From Roseovarius sp. (GTDB lineage Bacteria > Pseudomonadota > Alphaproteobacteria > Rhodobacterales > Rhodobacteraceae): a stretch of DNA of 64,000 bases. The position numbers and the translations under genes are program-made. The notes beneath the pieces are model-generated. The model saw only the letters and a list, made by a program, of their open reading frames with translations, had not been told where the DNA came from and made no database searches. Below are positions 36,419-44,794 of this stretch, piece after piece. Within the stretch, counting starts at the first letter, position 1. Each line of letters begins with the position of its first letter. Where the stretch lies: the NCBI GenBank assembly GCA_021775255.1, contig JAJFIA010000010.1:248001-312000 (forward strand), given 5' to 3'.

Positions 36419-36811
36419 TTAGCAGGTTTTTCGAAATTGTGCTTTCCCCCGCAGCCACGCGGCCATCTCATCCGCCTCGATCAAACCTTGTGCCAGACGG
36501 ATGATCATATCACCCATTGCATCCGTCTCATGGGCAATGGCTACCCCATTCAACTTAAAACAAACAATCATCGCTCGGTAAGCGGTGCGCTTGTTGGCAT
36601 CGTTAAAGCAATGCCCGGTGGCAATGGCCGTGGCATAGGCCGCCGCCAGATCAAACACATCCTCGATCATGCCGTAAAGCAGCCGGTTATCCACACGGGC
36701 AAGCGCGCCCTCAAGGGATTTATCACGCGCACGCCCGGACAGCTCACCGGGGTTGAGAACCATATCATGCAGGGCCTCAACCTGCCCGGCCGTCAAAAGC
36801 AGAAAACTCAT
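36419..36811 (-). CDS. doc: Doc/Fic-family toxin
   Basis: A 130-residue Doc-type Fic protein. The motif HCFNDANKRTA (about residues 67-77) matches the Doc form of the Fic core HxFx(D/N)ANKR. Doc phosphorylates EF-Tu and halts translation; other Fic proteins transfer AMP. All core residues are present, so the toxin appears intact. Its ATG overlaps the stop of the antitoxin gene by four bases, the usual Phd-Doc order. Confidence 0.9.
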   Translation of the reverse strand: MSFLLLTAGQVEALHDMVLNPGELSGRARDKSLEGALARVDNRLLYGMIEDVFDLAAAYATAIATGHCFNDANKRTAYRAMIVCFKLNGVAIAHETDAMGDMIIRLAQGLIEADEMAAWLRGKAQFRKTC

Positions 36812-37056
36812 TTATCTTTGAGGTAATCAAGTACCGGCTGTGTCTGTGCACGGGTCGCATCAACCGCGGCTATCACCTCATCCATCGAGGCATATCGCGG
36901 TGCGCCCTGAAGAATGGCATCTTCGGGCACCAGATAGCCGATGCATTTTGAGTTTTTCATGATCGCCACCGGCTTGCCCCCGGCCTGATCAAACACTTTT
37001 TGTGGCTCGCGCAGCTCGGTCATGGTGCAGATCTGATTGGTATGCAGGCGTTTCAT
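36808..37056 (-). CDS. phd: Phd/YefM-family antitoxin
   Basis: An 82-residue antitoxin. The N-terminal half fits the Phd/YefM DNA-binding fold (VAIMKNSKCIGYLVPED strand pair), and the C-terminal helix (about 56-82) would bind and block Doc. It lies directly before doc. An AT-rich palindrome with direct repeats upstream fits autorepression, which is the rule in this family. Confidence 0.87.
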   Translation of the reverse strand: MKRLHTNQICTMTELREPQKVFDQAGGKPVAIMKNSKCIGYLVPEDAILQGAPRYASMDEVIAAVDATRAQTQPVLDYLKDK

Positions 37057-37069
37057 GGAATATCTCCTG

Positions 37070-37108
37070 TAATGTGCAATATAATATATATTATAATGTG
37101 CATTATAT
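37070..37108 (-). promoter_or_regulatory. Operator/promoter of phd-doc
   Basis: A perfect 16-base palindrome TATAATATATATTATA (37080-37095) is flanked by direct repeats TAATGTGCA at 37070-37078 and 37094-37102, beginning 14 bases upstream of the phd ATG. This fits a promoter overlapped by Phd binding sites. Confidence 0.55.
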
Positions 37109-37141
37109 CAAGGTTTCCCTGCAGCGCCGCCCGCGCCCGCT

Positions 37142-37915
37142 TCAGCCCCCATCCCGCCAGCGCGCCATGGTTGCGCGCGCGGTGCTCACAAGCATCAGCA
37201 CATCAATCCCCACCGCCAGAAACTGCGCGCCCCAATCGCGGTATTCCCGTGCTACGTCCGGGTCTACCGCGAGAATGCCCGCCGCCTTGTCCGAGGCCGC
37301 AATCTTGGCCAGCGCATCGCGGATCGCCTCGCGCACGGGCGGCGCGGCAGGGTTGCCCGCAAATCCCATATCCGCCGACAAATCCGAAGGGCCGATGAAC
37401 ACGCCGTCCACGCCTTCGACCTGCAAGATGTCATCCAGCGCTTCAATGCCGGCGCAGGTTTCCACCTGCACCAGCAGGCACATCTGATCATTGGCGGTGG
37501 GAACATAATCGGCAATACCCGAAAACCGCGAGGCCCGCGCCAGCGCCGCCCCCGAACCGCGAATGCCTGCGGGCGGATAGCGCATCGCCGAAACCAGATC
37601 GCGGGCCTGCGCCGCGCTTTCCACCAATGGTATAAGCAATGTCTGCGCGCCCGCATCCAGCACCTGTTTGATCAGCCAGGTCTCGCCCATGGGCAGGCGC
37701 ACCACCGGCTGCGAGTGTTTGCCGTTCAGCACCTGAAGCTGCGCCATGATCGTGGGCACATCATTGGGGGCATGTTCGCCGTCAATCACCAGCCAGTCAA
37801 ATTCGGCCGTGGCCAGCATTTCGGTGGCATAGGCATCGGCAAACCCGGCCCAGCAGCCATATTGCATCATGCCTTCACGGAGGGCGAATTTGAATTTATT
37901 AATAGGCGCGGGCAT
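37142..37915 (-). CDS. HpcH/HpaI family aldolase
   Basis: A 257-residue TIM-barrel class II aldolase of the 4-hydroxy-2-oxoheptanedioate (HpaI) type, which cleaves 4-hydroxy-2-oxoacids to pyruvate and an aldehyde. Visible are WLVIDGEHAPND near residue 40-51 (with the general base His), VRLPMGE, a GxRG loop (AGIRGSGAALARASRF in part) and the metal ligands in VQVETCAGIEALDDIL and GVFIGPSDLSADMG near 172-185. It is monocistronic. The physiological substrate is unknown. Confidence 0.88.
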   Translation of the reverse strand: MPAPINKFKFALREGMMQYGCWAGFADAYATEMLATAEFDWLVIDGEHAPNDVPTIMAQLQVLNGKHSQPVVRLPMGETWLIKQVLDAGAQTLLIPLVESAAQARDLVSAMRYPPAGIRGSGAALARASRFSGIADYVPTANDQMCLLVQVETCAGIEALDDILQVEGVDGVFIGPSDLSADMGFAGNPAAPPVREAIRDALAKIAASDKAAGILAVDPDVAREYRDWGAQFLAVGIDVLMLVSTARATMARWRDGG

Positions 37916-37950
37916 TGGTGCGGTTCCTTATCTGGTGCGGGCCACCGGGT

Positions 37951-38550
37951 TTATTCTACAATAAAGACCTGCCCGCTCAAACAGCCTTCCACGGCTTTGC
38001 TATAGGCCCGTCCGACAGCCTCGTTTGAAACGTGGTTGTGGCCGCGAAAAAAGCCGTCATATTTTGCCCGCGAAACTTCAAGCACTTCCGGGCTTACCGC
38101 GTTGATGCGGATGTCTCTGGGCATGTCGACAGCCGCGCCTCTGACAAAGCCGTCGATGGCCCCGTTTGCGGCAGCGGCCGATGCCCCGCCCTTGATCGGA
38201 TCCCGGTTGAGAACACCGCTGGTCAAAGTGAAAGAACCGGCATCATTCATATGCTTAAACCCGGCCAGAACCAGATTGATCTGCGGCAGTACCTTGCCGT
38301 TGATCCCTTTCATGAACTGCTCGGTTGTCATCTCATCAACCGGGCCAAAATGCCCGTGCCCGACAGCGCAGACCATTGCGTCTATCCTGCCTGCTTTATC
38401 ATACATCGCGCGGATGCTTGATATATCTTCAAGATCAACCCGGATATCGCCGCTGGTTTTCCCGGCGGTGATTATTTCATGCCTGTCTGACAGGGCTTCA
38501 ACGGCAGTGTTGCCGACCGCACCGCGTGCGCCAATGATGAGGATCTTCAT
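37951..38550 (-). CDS. Short-chain dehydrogenase-like protein lacking YxxxK
   Basis: A 199-residue SDR-fold protein. The nucleotide site is GARGAVGNTAVEAL near the N-terminus, with VCAVGHGHFG further on. Where classical SDRs have YxxxK, this sequence has SAAAANGAIDGF, so the catalytic Tyr and Lys are absent. Other short SDR-like proteins of this subgroup also lack them as I know them. It may bind NAD(P) without classical chemistry. The ATG at 38550 is used; extensions upstream look non-coding. Confidence 0.78.
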   Translation of the reverse strand: MKILIIGARGAVGNTAVEALSDRHEIITAGKTSGDIRVDLEDISSIRAMYDKAGRIDAMVCAVGHGHFGPVDEMTTEQFMKGINGKVLPQINLVLAGFKHMNDAGSFTLTSGVLNRDPIKGGASAAAANGAIDGFVRGAAVDMPRDIRINAVSPEVLEVSRAKYDGFFRGHNHVSNEAVGRAYSKAVEGCLSGQVFIVE

Positions 38551-38747
38551 TTGCATACCCTGGCTGTTATGCCTCAGACGGATGAGGCTTGAACGGATGC
38601 TAAGTCCTATCGCCGGTAATGACAATGCTGCCGGCCTGCTGCACGCTACCGGCGCAGATGATCGGGCGCGGGCAGACCGCAGGCGGGAAAATCGCGCGGG
38701 CTGATATTTCTGGACAGGGGCAAAACAATATGCTCCACATTGGTGCG

Positions 38748-39308
38748 ATGAGAAAAACGAGCCATACCCCTGCGCTGCTTACGGTCATCGTGATCCTTCT
38801 GGCGCTTATCATCCTGCTTTTGATGGGGCGCGAGCCGTGGTGCGCTTGCGGCCATATTGATCTGTGGGGCACGGTCAACACCTCTGAAGGCTCACAACAG
38901 CTATTTGATTGGTACACGCCCAGCCATCTGCTGCATGGCTTCATCTTCTTTGCCATTCTGTGGCTGGTGGCGCGGCGGGTGCGTTTTGGCTGGCGGCTAT
39001 TGATCGCCACTGTAGCTGAGGCCGCCTGGGAGGTCGCCGAAAATACCCCCGCCGTGATCGAGCATTACCGCGCAGTGACCATCTCATTGCAGTATTACGG
39101 CGATTCAGTGCTGAATTCGCTGATGGATATGCTGACCATGGTGCTGGGGTTCATGCTCGCGCGGGTGCTGCCGGTCTGGCTCAGCGTGGCCATCGTCATC
39201 GGCTTTGAAGCGCTGACGATAATGATCATCCGCGATGGGCTGGCGCTTAATGTGATCATGCTTTTATGGCCGCTTGATATGATCCGCGACTGGCAGGCAG
39301 CCTTGTGA
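38748..39308 (+). CDS. DUF2585 membrane protein
   Basis: A 186-residue inner-membrane protein of the DUF2585 (UPF0314) family, common in Rhizobiales and Rhodobacterales. The hallmark is the segment after the first helix, REPWCACGHIDLWGTVNTSE, then SQQLFDWYTPSHLLHGF. There are about four or five helices. The start is ATG at 38748, or 38730. Function unknown. The next gene starts ten bases downstream. Confidence 0.85.
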   Translation: MRKTSHTPALLTVIVILLALIILLLMGREPWCACGHIDLWGTVNTSEGSQQLFDWYTPSHLLHGFIFFAILWLVARRVRFGWRLLIATVAEAAWEVAENTPAVIEHYRAVTISLQYYGDSVLNSLMDMLTMVLGFMLARVLPVWLSVAIVIGFEALTIMIIRDGLALNVIMLLWPLDMIRDWQAAL

Positions 39309-39318
39309 GACTGAGCGG

Positions 39319-40176
39319 GTGAACGACCACGCCAAAGGATTGCTGATTACCACATTGGGGGTGTTTTTTGTGGTGCCCGATGCGCTTTTTGTGCGGCTGA
39401 TCACCGCCGACCCATTCACAACAACTTTCTGGCGCAGCCTGACCTCGGGTTTGCTGGTCTTGCTCGCAATACTGGCCGTGCAAGGCATGGGCAGCATTCT
39501 GGCTTCGCTGCGTACCGGCTGGCCGGGGGCGATCTATATTGTCCTGATGGCCACAACCTCGCCGGGTTTCGTGCTGGCGGTGACCCATACAAGTGTGGCC
39601 AATGTGGTGTTTATCTTCGCCTCGATCCCGATCTTTGCAGCACTTTTCAGCTGGATATTTCTGGGCGTACCGGTGCGCCGCCGCGTTGTCTGGACCATGT
39701 GTGCCGTGTTGCCGGGCCTTGGCATCATCGCTTATGGCTCTGGCGGTTCTTCTGTTGCGTCCTGGCAGGGCGATCTGATGGCGCTTTATGTCTCTGCCGC
39801 CTATGCCGCAGCCCTTACAATGGTGCGCAAGCTCAAAGCCACGTCGATGATACCGGCCATTCCCATCGCCTATCTTGGCGCGGCTTTGCTGATGCTGCCC
39901 TTTGCCGCACCTGTGGCCGCCTTTACCCTGCAATATCCGCTGCTTCTGGCTCATGGCAGCTTTATCGCCGTCTCCACCTGCTTACTCACCCTCGGCCCGC
40001 GTTACATCAGCTCGCCCGAGGTATCCTTGCTGATCTTGCTGGAATCGGTCCTCGCGCCGCTGCTTGTCTGGCTGGTGATCCGTGAGGCCCCGGGCCATTG
40101 GGCGCTGATCGGTGGTGCCGTGGTGGTCAGCGCGGTTTTCATCTCAAATATGGTGGCGTTGAGGCGGCGTCCATGA
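39319..40176 (+). CDS. DMT-superfamily (EamA) transporter
   Basis: A 285-residue membrane protein with ten predicted helices in two EamA halves, each ending in a conserved glycine- and proline-containing region (SIPIFAALFSWIFLG at about 95-109 and LESVLAPLLVWLVI at about 237-250). It is probably a metabolite exporter. It starts with GTG at 39319, ten bases after the DUF2585 stop, so the two form an operon. The substrate is unknown. Confidence 0.87.
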   Translation: MNDHAKGLLITTLGVFFVVPDALFVRLITADPFTTTFWRSLTSGLLVLLAILAVQGMGSILASLRTGWPGAIYIVLMATTSPGFVLAVTHTSVANVVFIFASIPIFAALFSWIFLGVPVRRRVVWTMCAVLPGLGIIAYGSGGSSVASWQGDLMALYVSAAYAAALTMVRKLKATSMIPAIPIAYLGAALLMLPFAAPVAAFTLQYPLLLAHGSFIAVSTCLLTLGPRYISSPEVSLLILLESVLAPLLVWLVIREAPGHWALIGGAVVVSAVFISNMVALRRRP

Positions 40177-40357
40177 CTTGCAAAGCATGCCCATGAATAA
40201 TCAGAAATAGGTACATCAGGGGGCTGTTGCAGGATACGACACGTACTACCCGTGCCGGTTTTGCGCCCATTGCCTGGGTGACGGTTATCTGCGGGCAGTT
40301 TGTGGGGCGCTGAAAGTGGGTGGGGTAAAAGACAGGTTGGTCAACATATTCAACCAA

Positions 40358-41230
40358 TTAATTTTCAATCATTCGCAATATCTGGCTTTCAGAAAGAAAT
40401 AATGGCTTTTCAGAATTGAGGCGCAACTCCTGCGCTTTGCGGATTTTTGTACCTCTGTTCATTTCGATCCAGTCGCGGGACGCTTCTCCTCCAATTATGA
40501 CATAATTGGTTTTACCGGATACGTGTCGGGCTATGATGGCCCCAAAACCTGCTAGCTGCTCTTCCAGTAACCGGCGTGGGTAGGTTTTGAAATTGCCTGT
40601 CAGAACAATAATTGCGCCTTCAAAATTAGTATCGAGGCTTTCCAATTTTGTTTCTAAAAAATTAGCCACTCCGGCAGTATGCGCTAAGCCTGTGTCACCA
40701 TAACAATCCCCAACCACATGCCCAATGACGTCTGATATTTCCTGTGATTCGCCGGGGTCAATTATTCCGTCTGAAATAGCATCACAACATGAAATATAAA
40801 TCTGCCGAACGCCCACTACATCTAACATATCCACATTTTTATTGAGGAATTGAACTGTTTTTTCTGCTTCCTCAACGGTAATGACACCATCGCACACTAT
40901 GCCACGACAAAATCCAAGAAACCTGTTCAGGCGGCTCTTTTTGCATGTTTTATCAATTGCTTCTAATCTGATTTCTACAGCTGTATTTATCATTTCGTAC
41001 TCCAAAGCATCTATTTTGAAATCTTCAATGATATCGGTTGCGTCACCATCGGAGGCACGTTGAACAAATTCGATGCATTCGGCGATGAGTGGTTCATACT
41101 CTCCTTGCTCAATTAAGCCACTCGCAATGATGCCTTCAAGAAAACCTGTGAAATGGCAATAAAATTTATTGTCGTTATTGCGCCGATGTATGCGGCCAAG
41201 GTGATGCCCACCATGAGGTAGCTGTGCCAT
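40358..41230 (-). CDS. BRCT-domain protein with TerB-like repeats
   Basis: A 290-residue protein. The C-terminal part (about 207-290) is a BRCT domain of the NAD-dependent DNA-ligase type (AIIVLTGNFKTYPRRLLEEQL, then SGKTNYVIIGG). The N-terminal half carries three similar segments with a G-h-I-x-x-x-E pattern (ASGLIEQGEYEPL, CDGVITVEEAEKT, SDGIIDPGESQEI), resembling TerB-like acidic repeats. It lacks ligase catalytic domains. The DNA is AT-rich, unlike leuA next door, which suggests transfer. The first 25 residues overlap a different frame that codes for a membrane helix, so the true start may be later. SD-like AGGGGAA precedes 41230. Confidence 0.72.
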   Translation of the reverse strand: MAQLPHGGHHLGRIHRRNNDNKFYCHFTGFLEGIIASGLIEQGEYEPLIAECIEFVQRASDGDATDIIEDFKIDALEYEMINTAVEIRLEAIDKTCKKSRLNRFLGFCRGIVCDGVITVEEAEKTVQFLNKNVDMLDVVGVRQIYISCCDAISDGIIDPGESQEISDVIGHVVGDCYGDTGLAHTAGVANFLETKLESLDTNFEGAIIVLTGNFKTYPRRLLEEQLAGFGAIIARHVSGKTNYVIIGGEASRDWIEMNRGTKIRKAQELRLNSEKPLFLSESQILRMIEN

Positions 41231-41274
41231 TTGTTTTTCCCCTTTGAAGTGGAAGTTTGGGTAAACTCAACCAT
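41113..41274 (-). CDS. 53-residue membrane ORF overlapping the BRCT gene
   Basis: In another frame of the minus strand an ATG at 41274 opens a 53-residue ORF: a polar start (MVEFTQTSTSKGKNK) and then a clear membrane helix (YLMVGITLAAYIGAITTINF). This looks more protein-like than the His-rich first 25 residues of the BRCT frame that it overlaps. The C-terminal end falls in AT-rich sequence and may be truncated by insertion of the BRCT gene. It is not recognised as a named family. It lies downstream of leuA on the same strand. Confidence 0.4.
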   Translation of the reverse strand: MVEFTQTSTSKGKNKWHSYLMVGITLAAYIGAITTINFIAISQVFLKASLRVA

Positions 41275-41367
41275 AAATTGAGAATATCTTCAACTCGATG
41301 CCTAAAGGGTGGGGATGGTAACCCTTGCGTGTAAAGCGAGGCAGACACGTAAGGGGCTGATGAGCAG

Positions 41368-42933
41368 CTACGAGACATCCTTATACGAGACTTCCCGCTG
41401 ATCCGTTCCGGTTTTACCGCGCCGCACCAAAAGACGGTTGAGCGCATGAACATAGGCCTTGGCCGAGGCCACAACCGTATCGGTATCGGCCGATTGCCCG
41501 GTAACGATGCGGCCATCTTCCTCCATCCGCACAGAAACCGTGGCCTGCGCATCGGTGCCTTCGGTCACCGCATGCACCTGATAAAGCTGCAACTGCGCCT
41601 CATGCGGAAAGAGGTTTTTCACCGCATTGAACGTGGCATCCACCGGGCCGTCTCCGGTGGCTTCGGTTGACTGCTCGTCACCGTCAATGACCATGGTCAG
41701 GGTGGCCTTTTGTGGCCCGTCCGTGCCACAGATGACGCTCAGATGTTTGATCTGCAAGCGATTGCTTTCATCGTCTGTGCCGCCATGCATCAGGGCAATC
41801 AGATCATCGTCGTAAACTTCCTTCTTGCGGTCGGCCAGTTCCTTGAAGCGCACAAACACGTCCTTGAGCTGATTATCGGCCAGATCATATCCCAGATCGC
41901 TGAGTTTTGAGCGCAAGGCGGCGCGGCCCGAGTGTTTGCCCATGACGATATTGGTTTCCGAGAGGCCCACATCCTCGGGCCGCATGATCTCAAACGTCTC
42001 GGCATTTTTCAGCATGCCGTCCTGATGGATGCCTGACTCGTGGGCAAAGGCGTTTTTGCCGACAATCGCTTTGTTGAACTGCACCGGGAAGCCCGAAACA
42101 GAGGCCACCCGGCGCGAGAGGTTCATGATCCTGGTGGTGTCGATCCGGGTTTCATAGGGCATGATATCGCCGCGCACTTTCATCGCCATCACCACCTCTT
42201 CCAGTGCGGTATTGCCGGCGCGTTCACCCAGGCCGTTGATGGTGCACTCGATCTGGCGCGCGCCGCCATCGACGGCGGCCAGGGCATTGGCCGTGGCCAT
42301 GCCCAGATCATTGTGGCAATGGGTGGCAAAGATGATCTCATCCGCGCCGGGCACTTCTTCGATCAGACGTCGGATCAGATCGGCGGATTCCACCGGCGCG
42401 GTATAGCCAACCGTATCGGGGATGTTGATGGTGGTGGCCCCGGCCTTGATGGCAATTTCAACCGTACGGCAGAGGTAATCCCATTCGGTGCGGGTGGCAT
42501 CCATCGGTGACCATTGCACATTGTCACACAGGTTGCGCGCGTGGGTCACGGTATCATGGATGCGTTCGGCCATTTCATCCTTGTTCAGATTTGGAATGGC
42601 GCGGTGCAGCGGCGAGGTGCCGATAAAGGTGTGAATGCGCGGGCGTGCAGCGTGTTTTACTGCCTCCCAGCAGCGGTCAATATCCTTGAAATTGGCCCGC
42701 GCGAGGCCACAGATCACGCTGTTTTGCGCCTGTCGGGAAATCTCGCTGACGGCTTTGAAATCGCCCTCCGAGGCAATCGGGAAACCGGCCTCGATGATAT
42801 CGACGCCCATCTCATCCAGAAGCCCGGCAATTTCAAGTTTTTCGGCATGGGTCATGGTGGCGCCGGGGCTTTGCTCGCCGTCGCGCAAAGTGGTGTCAAA
42901 AATATAAACGCGGTTTTTGCTTTGGTCGGTCAT
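41368..42933 (-). CDS. leuA: 2-isopropylmalate synthase LeuA
   Basis: LeuA condenses acetyl-CoA with 2-ketoisovalerate, the first committed step of leucine synthesis. The 521-residue protein has the TIM-barrel start [16 protein letters not shown], a [17 protein letters not shown] metal/active-site helix near 205, [14 protein letters not shown], and a C-terminal LeuA dimer/regulatory domain (from about 395) that usually mediates leucine feedback. All key residues are present. A leucine-rich leader peptide and competing hairpins lie upstream, so attenuation is likely in addition to feedback. Confidence 0.94.
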   Translation of the reverse strand: MTDQSKNRVYIFDTTLRDGEQSPGATMTHAEKLEIAGLLDEMGVDIIEAGFPIASEGDFKAVSEISRQAQNSVICGLARANFKDIDRCWEAVKHAARPRIHTFIGTSPLHRAIPNLNKDEMAERIHDTVTHARNLCDNVQWSPMDATRTEWDYLCRTVEIAIKAGATTINIPDTVGYTAPVESADLIRRLIEEVPGADEIIFATHCHNDLGMATANALAAVDGGARQIECTINGLGERAGNTALEEVVMAMKVRGDIMPYETRIDTTRIMNLSRRVASVSGFPVQFNKAIVGKNAFAHESGIHQDGMLKNAETFEIMRPEDVGLSETNIVMGKHSGRAALRSKLSDLGYDLADNQLKDVFVRFKELADRKKEVYDDDLIALMHGGTDDESNRLQIKHLSVICGTDGPQKATLTMVIDGDEQSTEATGDGPVDATFNAVKNLFPHEAQLQLYQVHAVTEGTDAQATVSVRMEEDGRIVTGQSADTDTVVASAKAYVHALNRLLVRRGKTGTDQREVSYKDVS

Positions 42934-43059
42934 GGCATCTGATCCTTGTTCAGATATTTTTACTGGCAGGCTTGGGCATCTGATACATGCAATATGAGAC
43001 CAGCTTACAGGCCGATTGTATGAATTGCATGATGAATGATGTCCTAAGATGATGTGATC

Positions 43060-43118
43060 TGGCGCAAATCAGGCCTCCTCTGAGCGGTCGCGCCAATCAG
43101 GGCACGCTCAGAGGCGGC
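43060..43118 (-). promoter_or_regulatory. Competing hairpins of a leuA attenuator
   Basis: On the minus strand the 14-base arm at 43118-43105 (GCCGCCTCTGAGCG) pairs with 43086-43073 (CGCTCAGAGGAGGC) with one mismatch. A second pairing, 43095-43090 (TGGCGC) with 43065-43060 (GCGCCA), interleaves with the first, so the two exclude each other. The stop codon of the leader peptide lies inside the first arm. Neither hairpin is followed by a good T-run, so a Rho-dependent or other variant must be considered. Confidence 0.6.
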
Positions 43119-43191
43119 TTAGGAGCAGCAGGGCAGCAAGAACCGCGCCGGGAATACGACGTGATGTTTTGGTGATATGCCCGCTTGTCAT
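43108..43191 (-). CDS. leuL: Leucine leader peptide upstream of leuA
   Basis: A 27-residue ORF (ATG 43191, or 43194 for 28) ends GAVLAALLLLSRL-stop. Six of its last ten residues are leucine, read by CTT, CTG, CTG, CTC, CTA and CTC; CTA is rarely used in this GC-rich sequence. The stop sits in the 5' arm of a strong hairpin about 175 bases before leuA, exactly the layout of a leucine attenuator: stalled ribosomes at Leu codons would change which hairpin forms. No strong ribosome site was seen. Longer readings up to 43311 are open but unlikely. Confidence 0.65.
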   Translation of the reverse strand: MTSGHITKTSRRIPGAVLAALLLLSRL

Positions 43192-43308
43192 CATGGCTGG
43201 CATCATAGGCCGGTGATTAGCAAAAGAAAAGCCTGAATTTAAAGACTTGCCCCGTATTTGAAACAGCGGATGTGTTGAAAATCTTGAGATCACGCAGTAT
43301 TGGAGCAC

Positions 43309-43358
43309 CAAGAAAATTAAGTAATTTTCTTGTCAAAAGTCTTATTATAAGACTTTTG
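43309..43358. repeat. Two tandem perfect AT-rich hairpins
   Basis: CAAGAAAATTA / TAATTTTCTTG (43309-43319 with 43322-43332) and CAAAAGTCTTAT / ATAAGACTTTTG (43334-43345 with 43347-43358) are two perfect inverted repeats side by side, just past the stop of the MORN gene. They could end its transcription. The layout matches the hairpin pair at 54233-54277. Confidence 0.55.
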
Positions 43359-43372
43359 CTGCACAGATTTGA

Positions 43373-44794
43373 TCAATCACTGGCACCTGAGGTCTCATTC
43401 TGGTTTGCCAAAGCCCCATCTTCCCATTCGCCGCTGATCTCTTGTCCGGTGGCATAGCGCATGATGCCCTGTCCCTGGCGTTTGCCATTGCTGAACTCGC
43501 CCTCATAGACATCCCCATTTATATAGGTGGCCTTGCCATAGCCGCTGATCTCGCCGTTTTGCCACTCACCGGTATATCTGAATCCGTCGGGCATTGTGAT
43601 CTTGCCCAACCCGTGGCGCTGACCCTCCTTGAACAGGCCGGAATAGACAGTGCCATCGGGATAGGTGGCCGTGCCCTTGCCATCGCGTTGGCCATTTTCC
43701 CATTCGCCTTCATAGCGATAGCCATCCGCATATGTCATCACACCGGTGCCGTGATTCTTGGCGTTTTTGAACCCGCCCTCATAGGTCAGCCCGTTGGGAT
43801 AGGTGGCTTTGCCTTCCCCGTCGATGACACCACCGGCCCATTCGCCTTCATAGGCAGAGCCATCGGGATAGGTGATCTTGCCCTGGCCATTGGCCAGATC
43901 ATCGCGAAATTCTCCCACATAGACCGAGCCATCAGGATAGGTCACACTGCCCTGCCCGGATATTTTGCCAGCCACCCACGTGCCCTCATAACGATAGCCG
44001 TCTGAACCGGTGAATATGCCCTGGCCATGGCGGCGGTCATCTGCGAAATCGCCCTCATAAACGTCGCCATTACCATAGGTAACTTTGCCTTTGCCTTCGC
44101 GGCGGCCGTTGGCCAATGCCCCTTCATAGACATCGCCATTAGATTGTGTGAGCTTGCCGGTGCCGTTGATCTGGCCGTCTTTCCACAGGCCGGTATAAAT
44201 CAACCCATCCGGCATTGTCAGGGTGCCTTCGCCTTCGCGGGCCCCATTCCTGACGGTGCCTTGATAAATGCCGCCATCGGGATAGGTGATTTTGGCAGAG
44301 CCATCTTTCACCCCATTCACCCAATCACCCTCATAGACATATCCGCCCGGGCTGGTCATAACGCCGCGGCCACTATGCACCGCATTCAGAAATTCACCCT
44401 CATAGCGCACGCCATTGGCATAAACAGCCACGCCGCTGCCGGTGATCTTGCCATCGGTCCAATCGCCCTCATAGGTGCCGCCATCGGCAAACACGATCTT
44501 GCCAACGCCATTGGGCTTGCCCTTGGCGAATTCACCTTCATAAACCGATCCGTTGGGGAAGCGGGCCACGCCTTTGCCCTTGATCTCGCCCTGAACCCAC
44601 TCGCCGACATATTCATAGCCATTGGGCAGGGTATATTTGCCGGTGCCATCCTGCAGGCCATTCCTGAACGTGCCTTCATAGACGCCGCCATCGTCATACT
44701 GCTTGGTTTCAACGGTGGTTTCCTGCGCCATGGCGGCTGTTGACGCGGTCAGCACCGCACTCAGGAAAATCATTTTTCTAAATTTATACAACAT
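43373..44794 (-). CDS. Exported protein of 19 MORN repeats
   Basis: The ATG at 44794 gives 473 residues: a signal peptide (about 1-23, ending AMA-Q) and then about 19 tandem 23-residue MORN repeats of the form YPDG-x-x-YEGEW-x-x-G-x-x-x-G-x-G-x-x-T, filling the protein to residue about 465. The last repeat is degenerate (YATGQEISGEW). There is no attached catalytic domain, unlike the eukaryotic phosphatidylinositol kinases that carry MORN repeats. It would form a long beta-hairpin rod in the periplasm or outside; the binding partner is unknown. The repeat DNA makes long antisense open frames that are not genes. Confidence 0.88.
   Translation of the reverse strand: MLYKFRKMIFLSAVLTASTAAMAQETTVETKQYDDGGVYEGTFRNGLQDGTGKYTLPNGYEYVGEWVQGEIKGKGVARFPNGSVYEGEFAKGKPNGVGKIVFADGGTYEGDWTDGKITGSGVAVYANGVRYEGEFLNAVHSGRGVMTSPGGYVYEGDWVNGVKDGSAKITYPDGGIYQGTVRNGAREGEGTLTMPDGLIYTGLWKDGQINGTGKLTQSNGDVYEGALANGRREGKGKVTYGNGDVYEGDFADDRRHGQGIFTGSDGYRYEGTWVAGKISGQGSVTYPDGSVYVGEFRDDLANGQGKITYPDGSAYEGEWAGGVIDGEGKATYPNGLTYEGGFKNAKNHGTGVMTYADGYRYEGEWENGQRDGKGTATYPDGTVYSGLFKEGQRHGLGKITMPDGFRYTGEWQNGEISGYGKATYINGDVYEGEFSNGKRQGQGIMRYATGQEISGEWEDGALANQNETSGASD

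Noticed and set aside
37002-37487. Overlapping plus-strand open frames over the phd promoter and the aldolase gene.
   Set aside because: They are proline/arginine/serine-rich shadows crossing the phd promoter and the antisense of a real gene.
43192-43311. A 67-residue version of the leucine leader ORF.
   Set aside because: The upstream part is unlike a leader and overlaps the tandem hairpins; only the last 27 residues fit an attenuator peptide.
43442-44743. Two long plus-strand open frames opposite the MORN gene, rich in I, A and G.
   Set aside because: They are the antisense image of the 69-base MORN repeat and show the same period; no ribosome site and no family likeness.
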